Origin: Micractinium sp. NFX-FRZ
Taxonomy: Eukaryota > Chlorophyta > Trebouxiophyceae > Chlorellales > Chlorellaceae
Length of the DNA: 64,000 nucleotides
Direction: 5' to 3'
Assembly: GCA_029339195.1 (NCBI GenBank)
Contig: JAPTJF010000243.1
Coordinates: 26,834 to 90,833 of the forward strand
Shown here: piece by piece, positions 1 to 10,340 of the stretch
How positions within the stretch are numbered: the first letter of the stretch is position 1
How the letters are laid out: each line of letters begins with the position of its first letter
The notes under the pieces: model-generated
The model's database searches: none
What the model was told of the DNA's origin: nothing
Seen by the model: only the letters and a program-made list of their open reading frames with translations
Translations under genes and position numbers: made by a program

Positions 1-38
1 TGAATGGCATCACGTTGTGCCGCTCACGGGCTCTGCAG

Positions 39-3000
39 GGCACAGTCGCTTTCTTCCACCCCTTTGCTGACGGCGGCGGCGGCGGCGAGCGCGTGCTTTG
101 GTACGTGTTTTGTGATGGGCAGTGGCTGGAGTGCGCATGCCGGCGGGGCCAGGGTCCAGTGCATTGGCATTGCAGGATGAAATGGGCAGCCTTGTTGTTG
201 CTGCTGCCTGCTTGCCTTGAGAGCCTGGGCTGCTGGGCCGTGTCCTGATCTGAGCCGAAGTAGTCTGAGACCATGCACGTCTGCTCTCGCTGGACGTCTG
301 GCTGTGTGCAGGGCGGCAGTGCAAGCGGTGCAGCAGATGCGACCAGACATCAAGGCAAGCACCGCACCGCATGCCCCGTTGGCCGACAGCCCAGCCAACT
401 CGCAGCGCAGCGGCACCTGGCACGCCGCCCATGCATTGCGTGCACCCCGCTTCTTTCTCCTCACCACCCGAACCCTCCGCCTGCCAAAGTCGGCCTGCCT
501 TGCATCGCTCACCCTACTGCCCCCGCACTACTGCAGGTGGCCATCTACACTGGCGGCATCTTGAGCCCAGAGGAGCTGGTACAGCACGTGGCAGACAGGT
601 TCAACCTCCAGGTGGCGCCTACCTTCCAGGTGGGTGCAGGGCGGGGGAGTCCATCTGCACCAGGAGCAGTGCACAGGGGGTGGGGGCATATTTGTTGTGT
701 TGACAGCCGGGTTGCATGGAGTGAGGGCAGGTTGAAGATAGCAGGGTTGCATGCGGTGAAGACAGGTTCAGCCTGAAGCCTGGCGCCTGCCGTGCTTGTG
801 GGGTGGGAGCGTGTGTTGTTTTGGGCTGGGGGATAGAGGACCTCATCCAGGGACCACCCCGCATCATCCAGCCCAGCGGTAGAGTTTGCGGGCGTAGCAT
901 ACAGAACATGAGCGGTGCATGTAAGCTGGGATGCATGTAAGCTGGGGTGAAAAATCGGCTGGGTGCATGAGTGGGTGCGCCATCTTGCCAGCTGACTTGC
1001 CATTGTGTGATGCCATCGCTTGCAGGTGGTTCCCCTGGCCAGCCGAGGCCTGCTGCTGCCCAAGCGTTACCCCCGCTTCACAATGCTGGGCCAGGCAGCA
1101 GGGGCTGTGCGGGTGGCCTGGCAGGGGCTGGGGCAGCTGGTTCCGGAGCTGTGGATCGACACCACTGGGTGGGCCTTCCCCTACCCGCTGGTGCGCCTCG
1201 CTGGCGCACGCGTGGCGGCGTACGTGCACTACCCCACCATCAGCACAGACATGCTGCAGAGGTGGGCTCGCGCCGGGTTTGACTGTTGTGGAAAGAATGC
1301 CCCGGTGCCTGTGCACCGCACTCCATGCTCGCTTACCCTTGACGTCTGCCTGCCTGCCGCCACGCAGCACCCAGCCATGACCCTGGCACACCTTTACCAC
1401 CGCTTCTTCTTGCTGTCCCTGCCTGCCGCAGGGTGTGGGACCGGGACTCCCTGTACAACAACAATGAGGAGGTGGCGTCCAGCCCCGCCAAGAGCCTGGC
1501 CAAGCTGGCATACTACCACTGCCTTGCGCTGCTCTATGGCGTGGTGGGCGCCTTTGCCCAGGTGAGGTGGGCGGCCGGCATGCTGTGGGGTGGGTGTCAG
1601 TGCTGCCGGCCAAGCTGGCATGACCCCACTGCCTCTCGCGCTGCTCTATGGCGTGGTGGGCGCGTCTGCGGCGGCCGTTTTATGTTTTCAAATAGGCTAA
1701 ATGCTGTGCTTGTGCGGTGGGCAGGTGGGTGTATGGGTTCAATGTGCAGCGTGCACGTATGTGACATGCGTACCTGACATGCCCCTGCGCCCTGCTCACC
1801 GCCTGCACCGCTGCTGCTGCTCCCACCCCCGCAGGTTGTGATGGTGAACAGCAGCTGGACGCGGCGGCACATTGGCGAGCTGTGGTGGCAGTGGAACAAG
1901 CCTGAGCGTGTCTACCCGCCCTGCGACACGCGCGCGCTGCAGGCACGCGGGGGTGGGGGGCGGGGGCGGGGGCGGGGCGCTGGCGGGTCAGGGAAAGCGG
2001 CTGCACTGCTGCCCATAATTGCTACACCGTTGTTTGCTTGCCCGCTCAGCTCCTAAATCTGCACCCCGTGTGCCCTTCTACCAAATCGAGCCTGGCCTGG
2101 CGCTGCCCCTCGCCCCCCTGATGTTGCCCCCTTGCTCTATCATTTCCCACAATCTCCCACCGGACCGCCGGCTCAGGAGCATCTACCTCACGCGAATGGC
2201 CAGGTTTTCTTTGCTCCTCCCCTCCCCTCACATCTTCCTGCTCACGACAACTCGACGTGCAGGCGCTGCCCCTTGACCGCCGGCTCAAGCACGTCTGCCC
2301 TTGTATCAATAGCCAGATTTTCTTCACCCCTCCCCTCCCCTCACACCCTCCCCTCATGTCGACCCCACCTGCAGGCGCTGCCCCTTGACCGCCGGCTCAA
2401 GCGCATCTACCTCCTGTCCATAGCCCAGTTCCGGCCCGAGAAGGACCACGCCCTGCAGCTGCGCGCGCTGGCGGCTGCGCGGCGCAAGGCGGAGGGGATG
2501 CACGACGAGGCGGGGTATGCTGTGCTGGGGGCGCACCTGAAGCTGGTGGGCAGCTGCCGCAATGCGGAGGACGAGCAGCGGATAGTGGAGCTCAAAGGTG
2601 GGTGTGGGTGTGGGTGTGGGGTGGGGTGCGATGAGGAGTGCATGGCAGGTGGGGACGGAGCTTGGCCGCTCCCTGCCCCGCCTGCACTCGTACCCAGCTG
2701 CCTCTGCCCCGGGCCCCGCTCCCTCCCTTCCCCCCTCGCCGGCCCATCCGCCCGCCTCCCGCCCTTCCCCCCCTGCTGCAGCGCTGGCCGAGGAGCTTGG
2801 GCTGGGGGACTGCGTGGAGTTTGTGGTCAACGCGTCCTTTGACCAGCTGCGCGCGCTGCTGGGGGACGCAGTGGCGGGGCTGCACACCATGGTGGACGAA
2901 CACTTTGGCATCTCTGTGGTGGAGTACATGGCGGCAGGTGGGCGGGTGACGTGGGCGCCTTGTGAGGCTTGGGGGAGCTTGGGCAAACTGCTGGGGGCTG

Positions 3001-3519
3001 GGGCTGGCTGGTGAGTGGGCAGGTGGGAGAGGGTTGCCATGCGCCGGTGTGCCAGGAAGGTGGGTGGACACTACGAAGCCTGCCTGGTGACCTCCCAACG
3101 CACCCTGCCCCCTCACCTCACCTCTAGGCCTTCGCCTCTGAGAGCCTCCAAAGCCCACCCGTTCCCCCTCAACTCTACCACCCGCCGCCCCCGGCCCCGC
3201 TGCAGGCGTGGTCCCCATTGCGCACGACTCGGCGGGGCCTCGTGAGGACATTGTGCAGCCCGAGCCCGGCATGCACGGCGCGCCAGCTCAGCCCACGGGG
3301 TACCGCTGCAGTACCCTTGAGCAGTACGCAAACGCCATCATCGAGGTGGTGGGCATGGGGCAGCTGGAGCGCATGCGCGTGGCGGCGGCCGCACGCCGCC
3401 GGGCCGCCCAGTTCTCCGACCAGCGCTTCCAAAAGGAGTTTTTGGCGTGCCTGGAGGACGTGCTGCCGCTGGGGCGCAGCAGCCAGCAGCCGCGCAACGT
3501 GCTGCAGCCGGGTGGCTGA
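39..3519 (+). CDS. ALG11: ALG11 GDP-mannose:Man3GlcNAc2-PP-dolichol alpha-1,2-mannosyltransferase, 5'-partial
   Basis: Adds the fourth and fifth mannoses to the lipid-linked N-glycan precursor on the cytosolic face of the ER. Nine exons are seen: 39-100, 312-354, 537-629, 1026-1261, 1432-1561, 1835-1942, 2375-2597, 2782-2937 and 3206-3519; phases agree at every junction. The first visible exon has the family signature [17 protein letters not shown]. Later exons carry [29 protein letters not shown] and the donor-binding [14 protein letters not shown] followed by [12 protein letters not shown], as in GT4-family ALG11. The N-terminal membrane anchor lies upstream of base 1. Introns 2 and 6 of the visible set start with GC (355, 1943). 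Two introns carry decayed copies of exon edges. It is convergent with NF-YC. Identification is secure; only the start is missing. Confidence 0.93.
1499..1664 (+). repeat. Exon-edge duplication in ALG11 intron
   Basis: The last ~57 coding bases of the exon ending at 1561 (1499-1555) recur at 1609-1664 inside the following intron, about 110 bp away, with few changes. In the copy the Tyr codon after Lys-Leu-Ala has become TGA, so the copy is non-coding. Confidence 0.85.
2155..2420 (+). repeat. Triplicated acceptor plus exon start in ALG11
   Basis: The acceptor and start of the exon at 2375 occur three times at a period near 112 bp. The units start around 2155-2160, at 2259 and at 2371. A 32-base stretch (2259-2290 and 2371-2402) is identical, including the AG splice acceptor; the first unit is more diverged. 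Only the last unit stays open into the catalytic exon. Confidence 0.88.
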
Positions 3520-4405
3520 CGCGCGGTGCGCTGGCGGCGCAAGGCGTGTGGGCAGCAGGGGGGAACCTGCTTCGCACCGCTCGCTGCTCTGCAAGACGGG
3601 GCGGGAGGGCCCAATGTGCCAGGCAGTCCTGCGCCGCCAGCCGGCTTGGTTCGATCTACACTGCGCCTCCCAGGCTACTTTTTTTGCTATGCCTGGCCCT
3701 GGCTGCGGCAGCACCATGCCCAGCACCGCCCACCTCATAGCGTGCTCTTTGAGAACACAAATCTTTGCTGCACCGCTCTCTTTGCTCTCACCCTGCTACC
3801 CCGTTCCACCTGCATTCCCTTACCATGTCTCCAGATCTGTGTGCTGCCCCGCGCCTGTCGCCTGATTCAAGTGGGCAGCAGCAGGCGTGTATAGAGCCAC
3901 TGAATTCACAGAAACAGCGCCAAATGCGCATGGGGCGGGTGGGGGAGTGGGACCAGACAGGCGGTGGCAGCAGCGCTGCTGTGCAGCGCCCGCTGACGGG
4001 TGACAGGGCAGGCAAGGGCCCAGGGACGGGACCGAGGTTGGGGGCACGTCCAGAGACCCGCCCCTGATGTTGAGCAAGCATCAAGTTAACACTGCACGTA
4101 ATAAGCAGGAATGGAGGTGCCAGCCGGCTGGCATGAGGGGGCCAGGCAGGGTGGAGACAGCTGCCACGGCCTGAGGATAAGGTTGGGATGGGGAAGTCAT
4201 GGGTCTTGGACAGGGGGGAGGGGAAAAAACAAAACGTGGGGGCGACGGGGCACATGCGGGAGGCGCGCGGGAAGGAAAGAATCGGTGGCGGCCACGTGGA
4301 CGGCCTGCCACAAGAATGGGGGAGCAGCTGCACCCCCGCCGCGTGGCTGATGCTGCTGCTCCCGTCGGGCAAAATAACTGCAGCCTGATTCCTGCCTGGC
4401 ACACG
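3520..4405. other. Convergent 3' flanks of ALG11 and NF-YC
   Basis: No coding region with recognisable similarity. It holds the 3' untranslated ends of two converging genes. No clear TGTAA signal was found for either. Confidence 0.6.
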
Positions 4406-6354
4406 TTACTGCCCGCCTCCCTGCTGCTGGTACTGCGCCAGTTGCGGGGCACCCGGCTGGGGGCCCATGGGTGGGAAGCCAGAGTACGGCATGGCCATAC
4501 CATAAGGGGTGAAGCCCGGCATCATGCCAGGGGGGTGCATGCCGCCGCCCGCCTGCTGCCCGCCCCCGGCACCGCCGGGTGCAAACGGCTGCTGCCCAGC
4601 CGGCGGACCCATGTACTGCTGCTGCCCGCCCGCAGGCGGGCCCTGCGGCAGGTACTGCTGCTGCTGCTGCTGCTGCTGCGCCTGCTGCTGCGCCTGCTGC
4701 GCCTGCTGCTGCGCCTGTGCCTGCGCCTGCTGCACTCCCGCCGCCGCCGGCATCGCCGTCCCGCCCGCCTCTCCTGGCAGCGGGTCATTCCCCTCCTCCC
4801 GAGGCACAATGTCCACCAGAAAGTCGAAAATGTCTGCAGCGGAACAGAGTGATCCATAGTTAAATGTAGGTGTTGAAGGTTCGCCCAGGAAGTGAAAACA
4901 TGTGCATCGGATGGCGAGTGGACAGTAGTCAAAGGCGGGTGCACACGGTCAGCAGGATCCGGGGCTCGGGTACAAGGTGCAAAGTGGGCGAATGTGTGTG
5001 TAGCAGCCCAAAGCAGCAGAAGCGCAGGGCGGCCAGTGGCCGGGGCAACACATCCAGGGCTGTGCACCTCCAACGCTGCCCTCACTCCATCACCCCTACC
5101 AGGCAGGCAGGCAGGCAGGCAGGCAGGCTGACAGCCGGCCGGGCCCCTGGCTGGACACCAGCGGCCCCCCAGCCCACCCACCGGTGCGTGCGATGGCGGT
5201 TGCTACGTCGCTGCGCTGCATTGTGCGGCGCTTGAACTCGCTTGCGGCGCTCCACGACCGAACAGTCAGCTCCTGCACAGGCGGGGCAAGCAGACGGGGG
5301 TGGCGGCAGCAAGCGTGAGGCAGGGGCCACGGACGCAGACACGCGGCAACAGAGCGCGCATCCTCAGTGCACCAATCGCCACAAGTTTGGACCATTCATT
5401 GCACACCAGATTGTGCCATTAACCTCGCGCCCACCCCTGATCAATGGCCATGAGCCCTCGCTGCCCACCCCATCCCCCCGAGCTCTGCGCACATTCAATT
5501 CAATTCAATTCAACATTCAAAAAATCGAGTCCAGCCACCCCCACCCTTGCACACACACGACCTCGCATGTGCAGGCATCATTGCGCAGCTGCGGTACGGC
5601 TGGCATGCCAGCGGCCTGCGCTGCCATCTCCCCACCTGAATGAAGAACTCGCATGCGCGGGCAAACAGCACTGGTGCCTCCGCACTGATCATGCGCACAT
5701 CCTCGTCGCTCTTCATGATCTGATTTAGTGATTGATGCAGGGGAGGGGAGGGGAGGGGAGGAGGGAGGGGTGAGAGAGAGGCAAGTTCCGATCGTTTGCA
5801 AATCCTTGTCTCTCCTCATGATTTTAGATGCAGGGAGGAGGCGGGCAGGGCAGGAGGAAGGGGAAAGCAGGCAGAGGCTGGTCACACCCTGACATCCCCC
5901 AGCAGTCCCGCACAGCACAGCGCACCTCCATCCCAGCCAAGCCAGCCCCCAACCCCCACACCGCCGCCTACATCCAAACCTTCAGTGTGTATCGGCAACG
6001 CCCTGGCGCCCTCCCACACGAGTGAGCACACCCCAGCACTCAGCTCACCTTTTTTATGCGCGCCAGCGGCAGCGCCTGCGTCTTAAAATCCGCCAGCGCC
6101 TCGCTGTGCTCATCCACCTCCTGCTGCGCCTGGTCCCAGAACTTGCGCAGCTCCTCTCCCAGCTGCTGCTGCGCGTACAGCTGCTGCACGTAGGTGGAGG
6201 ATGGGTAGAGGCCGTTGCCGGCCGCGCCGCCGCCCGCGCTGCCGCCGCCGCCCTGCTGCCCCGCCGCCGCGCCGTCCTGCATGGTGACATGGTGCGACGC
6301 ATGGAAGGAGGTCAGAATAGGGGGCAAGGGGTATAAGTTAGTGTGCTGCTGCAT
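4406..6354 (-). CDS. NF-YC: Nuclear factor Y subunit C (CCAAT-binding, HAP5)
   Basis: Histone-fold subunit that pairs with NF-YB and then NF-YA to bind CCAAT boxes. Exons on the minus strand: 6354 (or 6282)-6049, 5719-5636, 5272-5182 and 4833-4406. The joined core reads PLARIKK, then IMKSDEDVRMISAEAPVLF, ARACEFFIQ, ELTVRSW, KRRTMQRSDVATAIART and DIFDFLVDIVPREE, the canonical NF-YC histone fold. Upstream is a short Gln/Gly-rich arm; the C-terminal ~140 residues are Gln/Pro/Gly-rich with a poly-Gln block, as in activation tails of this family. Two in-frame ATGs (6354, 6282) are possible; the inner one gives 278 residues. The product is nuclear. Confidence 0.92.
5099..5128 (-). repeat. (CCTG)n microsatellite in NF-YC intron 3
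   Basis: About seven tetranucleotide units, CAGG on the plus strand and CCTG on the sense strand, just downstream of the exon ending at 5182. Pyrimidine-rich tetranucleotide tracts of this kind recur in other introns here (42020-42115, 61301-61435). Confidence 0.85.
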
Positions 6355-8494
6355 TTACGTTAAAATGTAAGCGGCCCAGGCAGCTCTGGAAGCTGGGTGG
6401 CGACGGTGTGGCGGCGGGACGCGGCGAGGCCACGCTGGGCCTTGCTCCAGCCAGCAAGCCGTGCCGGGCAGATGATTTCCCGCGGCTCTACCTGCTGAGC
6501 GCTGCATGGCGACGTGCCCCCAAACAGGGCGCCCCCAAACAATTCGGCCCCACTGTCGGGACCCGGGAAGAAGCTCCGCCCGCGCCAAACGCTTGCAGGC
6601 CGATACAAACACCGCTGCAGCCCCCCACCTGCTGCCCCGCCGGTGGGAAGGGGGCTCCCGCTCCGTGGTTCTCCATCCGGCTTGCGCTACAGCCTCCTGG
6701 CCGCCTGAGTAGTGCTGACAGCGATCGCAAATGCCGGGTGACGTCCACGGGGCTGGGTACTTCTGAGATGCCACTGCATGCTGTGCAACTCGCCAGCAGG
6801 GGTGACGGCCCGGATGGAGGGCCAGGCAGCCGGAGGCAACCTTTCATGCTCCACTTCAACATGATAATGAACAAATGGCTCAACTGGCATCCATGCACAC
6901 GTCATTTGCATGGCAGATCATTTTTTGAGGTGTACTCGGTCGCCCTACACCGCCCCGCCCGCACCGCACCGCACGCGCCTCCTGCCCCATTCTTTGACAG
7001 TCCTGCACTTCTCAAGCCAAAAGGTAGCCAAGATCATGAGAACAGTACGCCTTTGGTGCGGCCCTCATATGGATATGCAGCTGCTACAGTAAGCAGGTCG
7101 CATGCCTGCCCAGCTTGCTACCTTTCTAAGCGCCGGCTTTGGCATGGGAGCACAAGAAGAAGGGCCCGCAAGTGAGGTAAAATTGTCTGTGAGTGTTTCT
7201 CGAGTGGAGTGGTGTGAAGGGACGCCGATTTGGTGGGCGCATGCCTCTGGAGAAAGCTGCCAGCCCGAACCCCCACCAGCCTAGGCCCTCATAAATCACT
7301 CGTGCCAGCACTGCACTTTCCTCCCCTTGCCTTCCCCCCCGGTGCACGCTCTTGCCTCACGCTGCTGCCCAAGGATGCTTCATTTCGAAATGAATTCAGG
7401 ACACCATGTCAGTGATGACTCGTAGATGACACCAAGCGTAACAATGAGGGCATATGCAATGTTGCTGTGCGCTCATTCGTGGGGGAAGGTGCGGCAGAGG
7501 ATGTGGCATGTGTGTGGGCGAAGAGAGCAGCCGATCGGCAAGTTGCAGGCAGCGACCAGAGGTGAGCCTGCCAGGAGTGCTTGTCGAGCGGTCAAGGGAG
7601 CCCTGCCTTCTGTCGCGCACCAGGCAGAGCATGGCCGCACTTCAGGCCGCGGTAAAACAGAGGCCGCCCCTTTCCACCCAGGGCCCTGTGCCAGAGGGAG
7701 GGGCTGCCAACTTGGCGGTGTCTGCGGAGGTCCTGGCCACTTGACTTGGTGCCACCTCATCAGGCTACATAATGATGAAGCCATAGCAGTGCCTTGCTGA
7801 GTTAAGCCTTGGGTCACGAAAAAAGCCCCAGTGTTGAAGCCTGCCGGGCGCAGTGCCAGACTTCCGTGGGCGCAGCAGGGAGACCAGCGGGCGCGGCACG
7901 TGCCTCGGCAGTGCTTTATTTTCAGTTTGATTGTGAAGGGAACTCAGCCTGCCACTGCCTTGGCGGCTCCACACAAGTGAGCGTGCATGACATGGAGTAG
8001 GAACCACGTGGGGCTGCTGATGCAAGCAGGGGCAGCTGTGGTGGCGTCGGTCCCGTGCACAGCGGCGGCGTTGTGCCTTGGCGGCAATGAGACTGGCATG
8101 TTGCCGGTTGGGCTTGCTGCACCGCAGATGGTGGAAGGGCAGCGATCGTCTTATCGCAGTCCACACTGGCAGTTGGAAGCTAAGCAGAGCTCATGACATG
8201 AGCTACCCACTGCCACCTCAGCGGGGTCCTTCCCCACCACACGGAGTCTTACTCCCTTGCTTTCCGGGCTGCAGGCTTCTTCTGTTCCGACGGCACGTGA
8301 CAAATCCTTCAGTTTACAGAGCGGTAACACTCGTGACTGCGCTCTCCAGCTCCCGCAGGTCACATACGACTCACTCCCTCACATTCAGCATCACAAGGGG
8401 CACCCAGCCAGCCTGAGCTGCCCACCTGCCTGGCCCGACTACCCGTCGAGGTTGTTCCGCACCTGCTGTCGTCGCCAGCTCAGAACTGCTCGCC
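6355..8494. other. 2.1-kb divergent intergenic region, no gene recognised
   Basis: Lies between NF-YC (-) and the Gln-rich gene (+). The longest open frame (6408-7175, +) begins at GTG, has no recognisable motif and looks like chance openness in GC-rich DNA. It presumably holds both promoters and leader sequences. A lineage-specific gene cannot be excluded. Confidence 0.5.
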
Positions 8495-9890
8495 ATGACG
8501 AGCACGGAACCGCAGAAGCGATCCAAGCCGCAGCCGAAGCCAGCGTACCCCACGGTAAGGGCAGGAGGCAGGAGTGGGCACCTTCCTGCAGCACCCGCCC
8601 AGCCGCCAGCGGCTGCCGGTCAAGAAGGTGCGGCGGTCAAATGAGTTGCAACCTCCTGCCTTGTTTGCCTACCTTTGTCAGGTATGGTCCCGGCTGCACC
8701 AGCAGCTGAAGCCTGAAGAGATTAGATTGGACATGGAATTGCTGCACGTGGCAGCGGCAGCAGCAGCAGGCGACAACGGCGACGCTGCCTCGGCGCGGCT
8801 GGGAGTTGCGGTGCCTCTGCAGCTGGTATCTCCCGCCGCCGCAGCCCCTTCTCCGCCGCTGCAAGAGAGCTGGCTGGAGCCGCCACCCTCAGGCAGCCAC
8901 GGCCACCCAGCAGGGCCAGCCGCGCAGCGGGGGGCGCTGACGTGGCCGGCGGCGCCGCCGCCGGGCACGCCGGCGCCTGCCGCCTCCGGGGCCTCTGAGC
9001 GGCCGCAGCGCAGCCACAAGCGGCCGGCACGTTACAGCGGGGAGGAGGTGTCGCAAGACATGATTTCCAGAGCAGAGGTGGAGGAGAGGGAGCGGAGGCG
9101 GGAGGGGCACCACGAGCGGGAGGAAGAGAGGCTGGCGGCGGCGGCAGCAGCCTTTGCGGGCCCTGTACCCATGCCAGCTGTTCACGCGGGCGCAGCAACA
9201 GCAGGCGTGGGGTGGCTGCCACGGCATCGCCCGCCATCGGGGCAGGCTGATTCGCACAGCATAGCAGCGTCTCCAGAGAGAGCAGCGCCATCCGGGCCGG
9301 CACTTGCTGCGGTGGGGCGGGGGGCGATGCCAGCTGGTGGGCAGCAGCAGCAGCAGCAGCCAGTGCCAGTGCAGCAGCAGCAGCAACACTGGCGGGCGCC
9401 CTTGCCTACCTGGAAGGAAGAGCCTGCGGCAGCAGCATGGCAGCCGATGCAGCACGTGCACCCGCGTGCATCCACACATGCCGGGCCCTCGGCTGGCGGC
9501 TGGCCAGCCCTGCCAGTGAGCTCTTTCCCTGGTTCAGGCTGGCTGCTGCGGCCACATGCGCAGGCTCAGCTTCAGGCGCCGCCGCAGCCTAGCACCCCGG
9601 GCGCGCAGGCGCCGGCAAACGGCGGCATGAGGACCCCTGCAGGCACGGGCGGCGCGCTGCACATGGCGGGGGCACATCAGCATGAGCGGCAGCAGCAGCA
9701 GCAGCAGCAGCCTGTGCTGCCAGAGCAGCAGCAGCAGCAGCGGCAGCAGCAACCGCTGCCTCTGGTGGTAGCTGACCTGCTTGCGCCGCCACCTCAGCTC
9801 AGCATAGAGCAGGTACAGGCGGTGCTGCGGCACCTGCTTGCCAGGCAGGGGTTTGGCGCCCAGCCGCCGCTGCCGCCGCGCCATCCGTAG
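8495..9890 (+). CDS. Gln-rich low-complexity protein of unknown function
   Basis: Not recognised. The ATG at 8495 opens a Lys/Pro-rich 20-residue exon (8495-8554) ending at GTAAGG. Read-through would stop near 8640, so splicing is needed. A pyrimidine-rich acceptor at 8681 gives exon 8682-9890 in phase, for about 422 residues; an alternative acceptor at 8591 is also in phase. Visible parts: a charged start (RLHQQLKPEEIRLDMELL), a basic RSHKRPARYSGEEVSQDM segment followed by an Arg/Glu-rich probable coiled coil, long Gln/Ala/Pro-rich tracts, and a C-terminal helix-like stretch QLSIEQVQAVLRHLLARQGF. The composition suggests a nuclear regulatory or scaffold protein, but that is only inference. 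Confidence 0.6.
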
Positions 9891-10340
9891 GCCTGCAGGA
9901 GCACAGCATGCACGCCGCCCTCCTTTGATTGCGTGACCGTTTCTCACATATCCTGCTGCGGCATGTACCATTACCTTGATGTACGACCTCTCGTGTGCCA
10001 CGCCTCCTTTTAAGCGCCTTGTAAGTAAGCCCCAGCCCACCGGCAGCAGCGGCAGTGCTTACAGGTCTGTGGTATTTGCCGTGGGATTGGTGGCCCTGTG
10101 AGCCTGCAAGCCACTCTTTGACATCATATGCAATCGACATGTGTTGTGTGCCATGCCCACAGCACCCCCCCAACGCCTGCAGTGAGGTACCAGGCGGCGC
10201 TGGCGGCACAGCGTACACAGCAGCAGCGGCGGCGGCATGTGTGGAAGGTGAAGGGCGCCGATTTCTCCATCGCTTTATTGTAGCGGCATCTGTGGGCTGT
10301 ACAAGGCTCATTGGGGCTGCAGAGGCTGCGGGGCTGCACC
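9891..10340. other. Intergenic region between two tandem genes
   Basis: 3' flank of the Gln-rich gene and 5' flank of the AIR carboxylase gene. Apart from the TGTAA element at 10020-10024 nothing specific is seen. Confidence 0.6.
10020..10024 (+). terminator. TGTAA polyadenylation-like signal
   Basis: TGTAA, the usual green-algal near-upstream polyadenylation element, 130 bases after the stop of the Gln-rich gene. The motif is short, so chance occurrence is possible. Confidence 0.45.

Noticed and set aside
3206..3519. ALG11 identified as a generic glycosyltransferase such as ALG2
   Set aside because: The [17 protein letters not shown] and HYPTIS motifs are specific to ALG11.
4579..4863. Poly-Ala and poly-Cys frames opposite the NF-YC tail
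   Set aside because: Antisense reading of the CAG-rich Gln tail of NF-YC.
6408..7175. A 255-codon open frame upstream of the Gln-rich gene
   Set aside because: Begins at GTG, has no conserved segment and no in-phase continuation by splicing; GC-rich DNA gives such frames by chance.
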